In this document: positions 44,918-54,357 of the stretch, one piece after another
Layout: each line of letters starts with the position of its first letter
Position numbering within the stretch: position 1 is the first letter of the stretch
Assembly (NCBI RefSeq): GCF_001905465.1
Contig: NZ_LISX01000008.1
Location: forward strand, 32,183-96,182
Origin: Kitasatospora sp. CB01950
Lineage (GTDB): Bacteria; Actinomycetota; Actinomycetes; Streptomycetales; Streptomycetaceae
Length of the DNA stretch: 64,000 bases
Reading direction: 5' to 3'
Notes under the pieces: model-generated
Seen by the model: the letters and a program-made list of their open reading frames with translations, nothing else
Databases searched by the model: none
Told to the model about the DNA's origin: nothing
Made by a program: the position numbers and the translations under genes

Positions 44918-46055
44918 GCAGGCCGGTGGAGCGGCGCAGCGCCGCGGCCAGCAGGCGGTCGATCAGCTCGGCGTAGGGCACTCCGGTGGCCTCCCACATC
45001 TTGGGGTAGGCGGAGATCGGCGTGAAGCCGGGCATGGTGTTGATCTCGTTGACCATCCACCGGCCGTCGTTCAGCAGGAAGAAGTCGACCCGGGCCAGGC
45101 CCTCGCAGCCGAGGCCCTCGAAGACCTCGACGGCCTGCCGCTGGAGTTCGGTGCGCTCGGCGTCGGTGAGCTTGGCCGGGATCTCGACCTCGGAGGAGTC
45201 GATGTACTTGGCCTCGAAGTCGTAGAACTCGAAGTCGGCGTCGACCAGCACCTCGGCGGGCACCGAGGCGCGCGGGCCGTCCTCGAACTCCAGCACGCCG
45301 CACTCGATCTCGCGGCCCTCGACGCCCTTCTCCACGATCACCTTGGGGTCGTGGCGGCGCGCCTCGTCGATCGCGGCGTCCAGGTCGGCGAGGTCCTTGA
45401 CCTTGGTGATGCCGATCGAGGAGCCGGCCCGGCAGGGCTTGACGAACAGCGGCAGGCCGAGCGCGGCGATCCGCCCGCGGGCGGCGGCGCGGCCGTCCTC
45501 GGTCTGCCACTCGCGCGGCTTGACCACCGTGTACTCGCCCGCGTACAGGCCGAGCGACTCGATGATCCGCTTGGTGAACTCCTTGTCCATGCCGACCGAG
45601 CTGGCCAGCACGCCGGAGCCGACGTACGGCACCCCGGAGAGCTCCAGCAGGCCCTGCAGGGTGCCGTCCTCGCCCCAGGGGCCGTGCAGCAGCGGCAGCA
45701 CCACGTCGACCTCGCCGAGCACCTTGGGTGCGGCGCCGGGCTCGCTCCACACGACCTCCCGGTTGCCGGGGGCGACGGGCAGCGCCACCTGGCCCTCGGT
45801 GGACTCGGCGACCTGGTCGACGTCGGGCATCCGGCCGTCGGTGATCGTCATCCGGGCGGGTTCGTCGCCGACCAGGGCCCAGCGGCCCTCGTGGGTGATG
45901 CCGATCGGCAGCACCTCGTACTTGCTGCGGTCGATCGAGCGCAGCACGCTGGCGGCGGTGACCACGGACACGCCGTGCTCGGAGCTCCGACCGCCGAAGA
46001 CGATCGCGACGCGCGGCTTGGCCGACTGGTTCGGGGAGGTCTGTTCGATGCTCAT
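44913..46055 (-). CDS. ddl: D-alanine-D-alanine ligase
   Basis: Ddl makes the D-Ala-D-Ala dipeptide for peptidoglycan. The 380-residue product has IVFGGRSSEHGVSVV, LLHGPWGEDGTLQGLLEL and the C-terminal MVNEINTMPGFTPISAYPKM. The segment EFYDFEAKYIDSS keeps the Tyr/Lys of true D-Ala ligases; it lacks the His-containing replacement of D-Ala-D-Lac (VanA-type) enzymes, so no vancomycin resistance is implied. It follows gpsA by 30 bases. The stop lies in a 14-bp tandem repeat. Confidence 0.96.
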   Translation of the reverse strand: MSIEQTSPNQSAKPRVAIVFGGRSSEHGVSVVTAASVLRSIDRSKYEVLPIGITHEGRWALVGDEPARMTITDGRMPDVDQVAESTEGQVALPVAPGNREVVWSEPGAAPKVLGEVDVVLPLLHGPWGEDGTLQGLLELSGVPYVGSGVLASSVGMDKEFTKRIIESLGLYAGEYTVVKPREWQTEDGRAAARGRIAALGLPLFVKPCRAGSSIGITKVKDLADLDAAIDEARRHDPKVIVEKGVEGREIECGVLEFEDGPRASVPAEVLVDADFEFYDFEAKYIDSSEVEIPAKLTDAERTELQRQAVEVFEGLGCEGLARVDFFLLNDGRWMVNEINTMPGFTPISAYPKMWEATGVPYAELIDRLLAAALRRSTGLR

Positions 46056-46085
46056 AACGGCGTTGAGACTACCGTCCGATTCCCG

Positions 46086-47087
46086 TCATCGGCGCTCCGG
46101 CTTGGCCGAACGGGCCATCAAGCCCTCCAGCACCTCCTGCGTCGGACGGCCGTTGTGGACGACGTCGACCACCGCTTCGACGATCGGCATCTCCACGCCG
46201 TTGCGGCGCGCCAGGTCGAGCACCGACTCGCAGGACTTCACGCCCTCCGCGGTCTGGCTGGTCGCCGCGATGGTCTCGGCGAGCGTCATGCCGCGGCCCA
46301 GGTTGGTGCCGAAGGTGTTGTTCCGGGACAGCGGCGAGGAGCACGTCGCCACCAGGTCGCCCATGCCCGCGAGGCCCGCGAAGGTGTGCGCGTCGGCGCC
46401 CAGGCGCAGGCCGAGCCGGGTGGTTTCGGCCAGCCCGCGGGTGATCAGGGTGGCCTTGGTGTTGTCGCCCAGGCCCATGCCGTTGGCCATGCCGACCGCC
46501 AGGCCGATCACGTTCTTCACCGCGCCGCCGAGCTCGCAGCCCACCACGTCGGTGTTGGTGTAGGGGCGGAAGTACGGGGTGTGGCAGGCCTTCTGGAAGC
46601 GCTTGGCGACCTCCTCGTCGGTGCACGCGACCACGGTGGCGGCGGGCTGCCGGTTGGCGATCTCGCCGGCCAGGTTGGGGCCGGACACCACCACGACGCG
46701 CTCCGGGCCGACCTGCGCGACCTCCTCGATGACCTCGCTCATCCGCTTCGCGGTGCCGAGTTCGATGCCCTTCATCAGGCTGACCAGCACGGTGTCCGGG
46801 CCCAGCAGCGGCGCCCAGTGCGCGAGGTTGTCGCGCAGCGTCTGGGACGGCACCGAGAGCACCGCGAAGTCCGCGCCGGCCAGCGCGGCGGCCGCGTCGG
46901 TGGTCGCCCGGATCGACGGCGGGAGCGCCCGGCCCGGCAGGTAGTCCGGGTTGACGTGCTCCCTGTTGATGGCGTCGGCGAGTTCCTGCCGGCGGCCCCA
47001 CAGGGTCACCTCGCAGCCGGCGTCGGCCAGGATCATCGCGAAGGCGGTGCCCCAGGAGCCCGTCCCCATCACGGCGCAGCGGGTCAC
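46086..47087 (-). CDS. gpsA: Glycerol-3-phosphate dehydrogenase (NAD(P)+)
   Basis: GpsA makes glycerol 3-phosphate for phospholipids. The 333-residue product starts MTRCAVMGTGSWGTAFAMIL (the dinucleotide-binding GxGxxG variant), with ACELGGAVKNVIGLAVG-type substrate motif (GCELGGAVKNVIG) and GLAGMGDLVATCSSPLSRN. The GTG start overlaps the plsC stop (GTGA). It sits between plsC and ddl, so phospholipid and wall precursor genes are co-transcribed. Confidence 0.96.
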   Translation of the reverse strand: MTRCAVMGTGSWGTAFAMILADAGCEVTLWGRRQELADAINREHVNPDYLPGRALPPSIRATTDAAAALAGADFAVLSVPSQTLRDNLAHWAPLLGPDTVLVSLMKGIELGTAKRMSEVIEEVAQVGPERVVVVSGPNLAGEIANRQPAATVVACTDEEVAKRFQKACHTPYFRPYTNTDVVGCELGGAVKNVIGLAVGMANGMGLGDNTKATLITRGLAETTRLGLRLGADAHTFAGLAGMGDLVATCSSPLSRNNTFGTNLGRGMTLAETIAATSQTAEGVKSCESVLDLARRNGVEMPIVEAVVDVVHNGRPTQEVLEGLMARSAKPERR

Positions 47088-47887
47088 CGGCCGCCCTCCT
47101 CGGCGGCGCGCTCGCGCTTGGCCTCGGCGGCCGTGGCCCGCTCCCGGGCGGCCTTGCGCATGTCGTAGCGCTCGGCGGGGGCCTGCTCGCCGCGGATCCC
47201 CTCCAGCACGGCGGTGATCGCCGCCATGATGTCGTCGGTGGCGTCGCGCAGCACCTGGGCGGTGATCTCCTGCCCCTGGTACTTGCTGAGGTCCACGGCC
47301 GGGCCGGCCGCCACCGTCACCTTGTGGCGCGGGAACAGGTGGTACTTGCCCCTACCGCCCTTGCCGTACGGCGGGATGATCTCCTGCGCGCCCCAGTGCG
47401 CGACCGGGATCACCGGCGCGCCCGTCATCAGCGCGACCCGGGCGGCGCCGCTCTTGCCGGTCATCGGCCACATGCCCGGGTCCCGGGTGAGGGTGCCCTC
47501 CGGGTAGAACTGCACGCACTGCCCGGAGTTGACCGCCTCGATCGCGGCCCGGAACGCGTCCGCGGCGTCGGTGGACTCCCGGAACACCGGGATCTGGCCG
47601 GTCTTGCGCAGCATGAAGCCGATGAACGGCACCTGGAACAGCGAGGACTTGGCGAGTATCCGCGGCGGGCGGCCCGAGTTGTACTGCCAGTGCCCGTAGA
47701 ACACCGGGTCGATCACCGAGTTGTGGTTCACCACCGCGATGAAGCCCTCCTTCGCGGGCAGGTGCTCCCAACCCCGCCAGTCCGTCGTCGCCAGGGCGTT
47801 TGTCACCGGCTTCACGAGCGCGGCCGCCAGGCGGTACCAGATCCCGTAGTCGCCGTTTCCGAACCTGGCGTTAGAGCGGCGGGCCAC
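47084..47887 (-). CDS. plsC: 1-Acyl-sn-glycerol-3-phosphate acyltransferase
   Basis: PlsC acylates lysophosphatidic acid at the membrane. The GTG at 47887 follows GAGGAGGAG. The 267-residue product has the acyltransferase HX4D motif in VNHNSVIDPVFYGHW, GQIPVFREST, and FYPEGTLTRDPGMWP (motif III). The C-terminal 30 residues are Ala/Glu/Arg-rich. It leads the plsC-gpsA-ddl operon. The reading frame extends far upstream, but without ribosome binding site or family similarity. Confidence 0.93.
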   Translation of the reverse strand: MARRSNARFGNGDYGIWYRLAAALVKPVTNALATTDWRGWEHLPAKEGFIAVVNHNSVIDPVFYGHWQYNSGRPPRILAKSSLFQVPFIGFMLRKTGQIPVFRESTDAADAFRAAIEAVNSGQCVQFYPEGTLTRDPGMWPMTGKSGAARVALMTGAPVIPVAHWGAQEIIPPYGKGGRGKYHLFPRHKVTVAAGPAVDLSKYQGQEITAQVLRDATDDIMAAITAVLEGIRGEQAPAERYDMRKAARERATAAEAKRERAAEEGGR

Positions 47888-48107
47888 CCAGCTCCTCCTC
47901 TTTCGCGCGGCGTCCCGCCCGGGCGGTGCCGCTGGTCTCTCTCCCTCGCCGGGGGGCCGGGCAGCGGCTCCGAGGCGCCGACCAGTCTCACCCGCGAGGG
48001 AAGTCCGTGTCGAGCAGCCACCACCGCCACCGGCCGACCGGGACCCGCCGACCGCCCCGGGCGCGCGACCCGGAGCCGGTGGCCAAGCCTCCCCGGCGGA
48101 CGCCACA

Positions 48108-49067
48108 ATGACGCCGATGACAGAGGACACCGTACGCCCCGCCGCCGACCGCCCGTCCGCCCCGGGGGCGGGGCCGGGCAGCCGGTCCGAGCTGCGGCAG
48201 GACGGTGCGGCAGCATCGTCCGGCTGGACCATGGTCGTCCCGTTGAAGCCGCCCGGCGAGGGGAAGAGCCGCCTGGCGGCGCTCGGCGGGCTGCGGCCCC
48301 GACTCGCGTTGGCCTTCGCGCTCGACACCGTCGCCGCGGCGCTCGCCTGCCCCGCGGTCGGACGGGTGCTGGTGGTCGGACGGGATCCGCGCGCCGCGAG
48401 TGCGCTGCGCGCGCTGGGGGCGACGGTCCTCGACGACGAACCCGGCGACGGCCTCAACCAGGCGTTCCTGCACGGCACTGCCGCCGCGCACCGGCTGCAC
48501 CCCCGCTCCCCCGTCGCCACCCTCTGCGCGGACCTGCCGGCGCTGCGGCCCGCCGAACTCGCCCGTGTGCTGGCCGCCGTGCCCCCGCACGGCCGGGCCT
48601 TCCTCGCGGACGCCCTCGGCACCGGGACGGCACTGCTCGCCGCACCGGCCGGCGCGCCGCTGCGCCCGTCCTTCGGGCCGGGCTCCCGGGAGCGGCACGC
48701 GGCCGGCGGGGCGACCGAGATAAGGCTCCTCGACGTGCCGTCCGTCCGGCAGGACGTCGACACCCCCGAGGACCTGGCCGCGGCCCACGAACTCGGCCTC
48801 GGCCCGGCCACCGACGCCCTGCTCCGACGCTCTATGCTGCTTCCCATGCAGGCCACCGCGTTCAGCTTCGACCCCACGACCCGCTCCGGCTCGGTCCTGC
48901 TCGACGACGGCACCCCCCTCCCGTTCGACGCCCCGGCCTTCGACGCCGGCGGCCTCCGACTGCTCCGCCCCGGCCAGCGGCTGCGCATCCGCACCGCCGG
49001 CGAGGGCCCTGCCCGCCGCGTCGTCTTCCTCACCCTCCCGACCTTCCCGGACCCCGAGTCCGTCTGA
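48108..49067 (+). CDS. cofC: 2-Phospho-L-lactate guanylyltransferase CofC fused to an extra C-terminal domain
   Basis: CofC (FbiD) activates a phosphorylated C3 acid with GTP in coenzyme F420 synthesis. In the 319-residue product the nucleotidyltransferase core covers about 40-235: TMVVPLKPPGEGKSRLAAL, VLVVGRDPRAASALRAL, ATLCADLPALRP and GGATEIRLLDVPSVRQDVDTP. From residue 247 to the end (MQATAFSFDPTTRSGSVLLD...) there is a separate 73-residue beta-rich domain resembling small stand-alone Streptomyces proteins. Either it is a fusion or the second part is also made from an internal start (see the -10 at 48833). It is divergent from plsC. The ATG at 48117 is an alternative start. Confidence 0.88.
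   Translation: MTPMTEDTVRPAADRPSAPGAGPGSRSELRQDGAAASSGWTMVVPLKPPGEGKSRLAALGGLRPRLALAFALDTVAAALACPAVGRVLVVGRDPRAASALRALGATVLDDEPGDGLNQAFLHGTAAAHRLHPRSPVATLCADLPALRPAELARVLAAVPPHGRAFLADALGTGTALLAAPAGAPLRPSFGPGSRERHAAGGATEIRLLDVPSVRQDVDTPEDLAAAHELGLGPATDALLRRSMLLPMQATAFSFDPTTRSGSVLLDDGTPLPFDAPAFDAGGLRLLRPGQRLRIRTAGEGPARRVVFLTLPTFPDPESV
48833..48838 (+). promoter_or_regulatory. Internal -10-like TATGCT seven bases before an in-frame ATG in cofC
   Basis: The seven-base distance to the ATG at 48846 is what a leaderless transcript would have. The codon is in frame with cofC and begins the extra domain. No good -35 is present. If used, it would make the 73-residue domain separately. Confidence 0.4.
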
Positions 49068-49089
49068 CGCCCGCCGACCGGGGCGCCGG

Positions 49090-49482
49090 TCAGGCGCTGC
49101 GCGGGAGGCGCTCCTCCGGGTCGGGGAACCCGACCGTGTCGTGCAGGCAGAGCGCCATCACGGCCGGGGTGTTGAGCAACTCCAGGCGCTTCGGGGCGGG
49201 TTGCAGCGGGCCGTCACTGGTGGGGACCACCCTGATCTGGCGGTTGTGGCCGAGCAGGACGAAGCTCAGCAGCAGGTGGCCGTCCCTGGCCAGGAACCCC
49301 TCGGTGCGCTGCGCGGCGTCGGGGCCGAAGAAGTAGCGGTAGGCCTCGTACTGCGTCCACCCCAGCGGGAGCGTGCGGAGCGTGCCCCAGAGTGAGGCGA
49401 GCGCGTCCGCGAGGGACGCGAACGAGGTCGTTTCGGTGATGCCTTCGATGCTGGCGGCGTATCCGGTCTGCGGGCCCTTCAC
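49090..49482 (-). CDS. Unknown 130-residue protein, second gene of a GntR-linked pair
   Basis: The product (MKGPQTGYAASIEGITETTS ... QIRVVPTSDGPLQPAPKRLE) is not a family I recognise. It is mixed alpha/beta in pattern, with an aromatic cluster (TQYEAYRYFF) and no membrane spans or signal peptide. Its ATG overlaps the stop of the upstream gene (ATGA), so the two are co-translated. Both are divergent from a GntR regulator across an AT-rich operator. The role is unknown. Confidence 0.65.
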   Translation of the reverse strand: MKGPQTGYAASIEGITETTSFASLADALASLWGTLRTLPLGWTQYEAYRYFFGPDAAQRTEGFLARDGHLLLSFVLLGHNRQIRVVPTSDGPLQPAPKRLELLNTPAVMALCLHDTVGFPDPEERLPRSA

Positions 49483-49724
49483 GGCGGCTCCTGGGGCGGG
49501 TCGAGTTCGGCCCAGATGGTGTCGGACCGGGCGGTGTGGCGATGTCCGTAGCGGTCGGCCTCGGTGAGGACGTCGAGAAGCACCAGGTGGGTCTCGGCGT
49601 CCGGGTTTCCGGCGAGGGTGGCTTCGATCCGGTAGCCGCCGCCGGGGAGGCGGCGGATCCGGGCTTCGGCCCCGGTGGCGGCGGCGAGCCTGGATGCAAG
49701 GTCGAACACCCTGGTGGTTCGCAC
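49479..49724 (-). CDS. Unknown 81-residue protein, first gene of a GntR-linked pair
   Basis: The product (VRTTRVFDLASRLAAATGAE...) starts at a GTG with GGGGAGGGG upstream. It has an alpha-beta pattern with RRLPGGGYRIEATLAG, LVLLDVLTEADRYGHRH and an acidic end. It is not recognised. The stop overlaps the downstream start. The location just after the GntR operator implies it is the main controlled gene. Confidence 0.6.
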   Translation of the reverse strand: MRTTRVFDLASRLAAATGAEARIRRLPGGGYRIEATLAGNPDAETHLVLLDVLTEADRYGHRHTARSDTIWAELDPPQEPP

Positions 49725-49764
49725 GTCACGCCCCTCCCCCGAAGTCGGCCGATCACGCAAAGTG

Positions 49765-49801
49765 AATCTAAGCCATTAGATTCCACCTGATGCATTAGAT
49801 T
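49765..49801. promoter_or_regulatory. AT-rich operator/promoter between the unknown pair and gntR
   Basis: AATCTAA-GCCA-TTAGATT (49765-49782) is an inverted repeat; CATTAGATT recurs exactly 19 bases further (49793-49801). TAGATT matches a -10 box on both strands: minus at 49770-49765, 41 bases from the leftward start, and plus at 49796-49801, 65 bases before gntR. Repressor sites over both promoters would give cross-control. Confidence 0.65.
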
Positions 49802-49865
49802 GTCAAGCTGAATCACCCGTCCTGCCGCAGCCCGGCAGGTCTCGCCTTCCGCCGGGAGATGCCAG

Positions 49866-50606
49866 ATGCCGTCACAGGACCCGCCGTACCTCCGCATCGC
49901 GGACCATCTGCGCCGCCGCGTGGAGAACGAGGAGTGGGCGATCGGTGAGCGGCTGCCGTCCCGTGCGCAGTTGGCCGTGAACTACGGCGTCGGGGCCAAC
50001 GTGCTCCAGCGGGCGATGGAAGTCCTCATCGCCGAAGGCCTGTTGGAGGGTCGGGCGGGTTCCGGCACCTACCTGCGCGAGCCGGTCGATCGGCACCCGA
50101 TGCGGCGCGTGCGCTCGGCCGCCGCGTTCCCGGCTTCCGCCGTGCCGGACGGGAGTTGGGAGTCGCACAGCGATTCCCGGGTGGAGCCGCCGCCCGCGAT
50201 CGCGCGCCGACTCGGCCTGGAACCGGGCGAGTTGACGGTGCACACCCGCTACGAGTTCATGCTGGAGCACAAGCCGGTCCAACTCGCCGAGTCCTGGGAG
50301 CCGATGGCGATCACCACCGGAACTCCCGTCCTGCTCCCGGAGTTGGGGCCGCTGGCCGGCCGGGGCGTGGTGCAGCGGATGGCCTCCATCGGCATCCGGG
50401 TGGTGCGCGCGGAGGAACGCCCGCGCCCGGGGCGGGCGACGGCGGAGCAGGCGAATCTGCTCGGGATCGGCACCGGCGACCCGGTGATGCTGATCGAGCG
50501 GACGTATCTGGACGACTCCGGCCGAGCGGTGGAGACCGCGGATCTGGTCATTCCGGATTCCCGCTGGGAGATCATCTACGAGCTGCCGGTGGAACAGCCG
50601 GAGTAA
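49866..50606 (+). CDS. GntR-family regulator (HutC/UTRA type)
   Basis: The 246-residue product has a winged helix (8-72: YLRIADHLRRRVENEEWAIG, LPSRAQLAVNYGV, GLLEGRAGSGTYLREPV), followed by a UTRA ligand-binding domain (about 95-240; LGLEPGELTVHTRYEFMLE, DDSGRAVETADLVIPDSRWE). HutC/UTRA regulators bind small effectors such as sugars or histidine derivatives. It is preceded by GGGAGATGCCAG and is divergent from the two unknown genes, which it probably represses. Confidence 0.88.
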   Translation: MPSQDPPYLRIADHLRRRVENEEWAIGERLPSRAQLAVNYGVGANVLQRAMEVLIAEGLLEGRAGSGTYLREPVDRHPMRRVRSAAAFPASAVPDGSWESHSDSRVEPPPAIARRLGLEPGELTVHTRYEFMLEHKPVQLAESWEPMAITTGTPVLLPELGPLAGRGVVQRMASIGIRVVRAEERPRPGRATAEQANLLGIGTGDPVMLIERTYLDDSGRAVETADLVIPDSRWEIIYELPVEQPE

Positions 50607-50709
50607 TTCCTTCCGGCTCGACGCATTTCCCGGCCGCCGGCCCGGAGAGCCGTACCCGGTGTCACACTCGGCGCCGCACTCGGCATCGCACGCGCGGCGG
50701 CGCGGAGCG

Positions 50710-50763
50710 GTTGCACAGGCCGTTGCATCGGCCGTTGCACAGACCGTTCCATCGGCCGTTGCA
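50710..50763. repeat. 12-bp tandem repeat near hupS
   Basis: Units GTTGCACAGGCC, GTTGCATCGGCC, GTTGCACAGACC, GTTCCATCGGCC and a partial GTTGCA follow each other. They alternate in two versions, so the true period may be 24 bases. The repeat lies between the gntR end and the hupS terminator. Confidence 0.75.
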
Positions 50764-50773
50764 GGGCGCGAAA

Positions 50774-50840
50774 AGGCCGCGACGGCCCCGTCCCGGGTCT
50801 CCGGAGGTCCGGGTTCCCTGGCATGGGGCCGTCACGGCCT
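50774..50840 (-). terminator. Terminator after hupS
   Basis: Sixteen-base arms with one mismatch (50774-50789, 50825-50840) and a 35-base loop that itself folds (CCCGG...CCGGG). It starts 44 bases past the hupS stop. Confidence 0.6.
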
Positions 50841-50883
50841 GGCCGCCCCGGCGCCGACTGTCCGGCACCGGGCTCGGTGCGAC

Positions 50884-51531
50884 TTACTTGGCGGTGGACT
50901 TGCGCGCCGTGGTCTTGCGCGCGGTGGTCTTCTTCGCCGGAGCGGTCTTCTTGGCCGCGGCCTTCTTGGTGGCGGCCGCGGTGGTGGTCTTCTTCGCCGC
51001 GGTGGTCTTGGTGGTGGTGGCCTTCTTGACCGCGGTGGCCTTCTTCGCCGCCGTGGTGGCGGTCTTCTTGGCGGCGGCGGTCTTGGCGGTGGTCGCCTTC
51101 TTGGCCGCGGCCTTCTTGGTCGCCGGGGCGGCGGCAGCGGCAGCACGCTTGGTGGCGGCGCGCTTGGCGGCCGGGGTGGCGGCAACGCCGGACTTGCCCG
51201 GGGTCAGCGAGCCCTTGGGGGCCTTCTTCACGGACGGGCCGTCCTTCGGCAGCTTCTTGCTGCCGGAGACGAGGTCCTTGAAGCCCTGGCCGGGGCGGAA
51301 CCGCGGCACGGCGGTCTTCTTGACCTTGACCCGCTCACCGGTCTGCGGGTTGCGGGCGAAGCGCGCCGAGCGCTCCACCTTCTCGAAGGTGCCGAAACCG
51401 GTGACCGACACCCGGTCACCCGCCACGACGGCACGCACCATGGTGTCGAGCACTGCGTCGACGGCCTCTGCGGCAGCCTTGCGACCGCCCAGCTGCTCGG
51501 CCACCGCTTCGACAAGCTGAGCCTTGTTCAC
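50884..51531 (-). CDS. hupS: HU-family nucleoid protein HupS
   Basis: HupS is the sporulation-associated HU paralogue of Streptomyces, which compacts spore chromosomes. The 215-residue product has a standard HU domain (1-93: NKAQLVEAVAEQLGGRKAAA, VSVTGFGTFEKVERSARFAR, RNPQTGERVKVKKTAVPRF) and a C-terminal Lys/Ala/Thr-rich tail (94-215) with repeats such as AAAKKTATTAAKK, like histone H1. The tail separates HupS from the 90-residue HupA. A GTG at 51531 follows GAAGGGGAAGACG. Confidence 0.95.
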   Translation of the reverse strand: MNKAQLVEAVAEQLGGRKAAAEAVDAVLDTMVRAVVAGDRVSVTGFGTFEKVERSARFARNPQTGERVKVKKTAVPRFRPGQGFKDLVSGSKKLPKDGPSVKKAPKGSLTPGKSGVAATPAAKRAATKRAAAAAAPATKKAAAKKATTAKTAAAKKTATTAAKKATAVKKATTTKTTAAKKTTTAAATKKAAAKKTAPAKKTTARKTTARKSTAK

Positions 51532-51581
51532 GTCTTCCCCTTCGGAAACGGGCGCCGGATGATTCCATCCGTTCTTTTCGC

Positions 51582-51610
51582 ACGTTAGGTATGTATCTGC
51601 GGACTTTCAA
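51582..51610 (-). promoter_or_regulatory. hupS promoter
   Basis: On the minus strand TTGAAA (51610-51605), a 17-base spacer, then TAACGT (51587-51582). This is close to the vegetative consensus and lies 51 bases upstream of the hupS start, within an A+T-rich patch. Confidence 0.7.
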
Positions 51611-51664
51611 TTACCAAACGCGTGAATCACCCTAGTGTCGCAACGTATTTGCGCATGGAGGTGC

Positions 51665-51955
51665 TCACCGGGGCGGCATCCGCCCCTCGTCGAGGTCCTG
51701 CACAAAGCGACTCAACCGCCGTGCCGCCTCCGGGAGATCACGCTTGGCGGTCTCGGTGACGATCAGCAGTTGTCGGGTGAGAGCGGTCTTTGCGTCCGTC
51801 GACACGTTCAGCGCGTGAACGCGGGCGTGGGCTTGCTTCAACCGCTCGGCCACCAGTGCGTGGAGCAGGGTGACTTCCGAGTCGGCAGCACCCTCCCGAC
51901 CCTCCGAGGACGCGGGTTCGCCACCTGCGTACGGCGGTTCGGGGTTGTGGTGCAT
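51665..51955 (-). CDS. Unknown small helical protein between hupS and leuD
   Basis: The 96-residue product (MHHNPEPPYAGGEPASSEGR...) has a disordered Pro/Glu-rich start and then two helices (SEVTLLHALVAERLKQAHAR, LTRQLLIVTETAKRDLPEAA) ending QDLDEGRMPPR. Homologues sit beside hupS in other Streptomyces as far as I recall, with no assigned function. The start codon has only a weak ribosome binding site. Confidence 0.6.
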   Translation of the reverse strand: MHHNPEPPYAGGEPASSEGREGAADSEVTLLHALVAERLKQAHARVHALNVSTDAKTALTRQLLIVTETAKRDLPEAARRLSRFVQDLDEGRMPPR

Positions 51956-52033
51956 GCAACGATTGTGCCATCTGTACGCAGTTGCGCTGAACCAGGGTCT
52001 ATTCCCGGCTGACGAACTCCCCTGCGAACAACG

Positions 52034-52062
52034 AAGACCCGCCCCGGAGGGGGGCGGGTCTT
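52034..52062 (-). terminator. Terminator after leuD
   Basis: AAGACCCGCCCC / GGGGCGGGTCTT arms of 12 bases (52034-52045, 52051-52062) with a five-base loop, 41 bases after the leuD stop. Confidence 0.8.
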
Positions 52063-52102
52063 GTTGTCCGGCTGTGTTGTCTGCGTGTCAAAAAGCGGAG
52101 AC

Positions 52103-52699
52103 TCAGGCAGCCGGGAGGGTACGCGGCTTGAAGCTCGGCCGCGTCGCTTCGAACGCCGAGACATCGGCCTCGTTCTGCAGGGTGATGCTGATGTCGTCCA
52201 GGCCGTTCAGCAGCCGCCAACGCACGTTGTCGTCCAGCTCGAACGGAGCGGTGACGCCTTCCGCGCGGACCTCGCGGGCCTCCAGGTCGACGGTGATCTC
52301 CACCGTCGGGTCGGCCTCCGTCAACTCCCAGAGCCGTTCCACGGTCTCCTGCGGCAGAACCACCGTCAGCAGGCCGTTCTTCAGCGAGTTGCCGCGGAAG
52401 ATGTCGGCGAAGCGGGAGGAGACGACGGCCTGGAAGCCGTAGTTCTGCAGCGCCCAGACGGCGTGCTCGCGGGACGAGCCGGTGCCGAACTCGGGGCCCG
52501 CCACCAGGACCGAGGCGCCCTGGCGCTCGGGGCGGTTGAGAACGAACTCCTCGTCCTTGCGCCAGGCCTCGAACAGCCCGTCCTCGAAGCCGGAACGGGT
52601 GACCTTCTTCAGCCAGTGCGCCGGGATGATCTGGTCGGTGTCCACGTTCGAGCGGCGCAGCGGAACGGCGCGGCCGGTGTGGGTGGTGAACTTCTCCAT
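52103..52699 (-). CDS. leuD: 3-Isopropylmalate dehydratase small subunit
   Basis: LeuD is the swivel-domain subunit of isopropylmalate isomerase in leucine synthesis. The 198-residue product has RSNVDTDQIIPAHWLK (substrate recognition), GPEFGTGSSREHAVWAL and DIFRGNSLKNGLLTV. It begins three bases after leuC ends, so it is coupled. The length is standard. Confidence 0.97.
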   Translation of the reverse strand: MEKFTTHTGRAVPLRRSNVDTDQIIPAHWLKKVTRSGFEDGLFEAWRKDEEFVLNRPERQGASVLVAGPEFGTGSSREHAVWALQNYGFQAVVSSRFADIFRGNSLKNGLLTVVLPQETVERLWELTEADPTVEITVDLEAREVRAEGVTAPFELDDNVRWRLLNGLDDISITLQNEADVSAFEATRPSFKPRTLPAA

Positions 52700-52702
52700 G
52701 GC

Positions 52703-54124
<1,422 letters not shown>

Positions 54125-54322
54125 CGGATTCCCTCCAGCCGGCCGCTCTGCCGGCCTTCTCGTGATCGTCGAGGTCTTGTCCCGTGCCGCCGTGAAAGGC
54201 TTGCTCGGCATCGTGACCCGCACGCCGGACCGTCCAGCATCCGGACACCGTGGTACGGGTCCGCGCTGGGTGTTCTCCCGGGCTGCTGGCTCCAGAGTGG
54301 CGGTTTTCCCGGAAGATTGAAC

Positions 54323-54351
54323 TTGCGTCTCGCTGATTGAGACTGCAGTAT
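54323..54351 (+). promoter_or_regulatory. ndgR promoter with overlapping GTCTC-N7-GAGAC operator
   Basis: TTGCGT (54323-54328), a 17-base spacer, then CAGTAT (54346-54351) form a promoter; the ATG follows six bases later, as in leaderless mRNA. The inverted repeat GTCTC(54327-54331)-GCTGATT-GAGAC(54339-54343) lies over the -35 and spacer, so a bound protein would block this promoter. It is 203 bases from the leuC start. Confidence 0.6.
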
Positions 54352-54357
54352 CGAGAC

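Noticed and set aside
44913..46055. Possible glycopeptide-resistance type ligase
   Set aside because: EFYDFEAKY is the D-Ala-D-Ala signature; the His-containing VanA-type segment is absent.
50710..50763. Possible small CRISPR-like array
   Set aside because: Units are contiguous 12-mers without spacers; no cas genes are near.
50884..51200. Repetitive DNA in hupS
   Set aside because: It encodes the expected Lys/Ala-rich tail of HupS rather than an independent repeat element.
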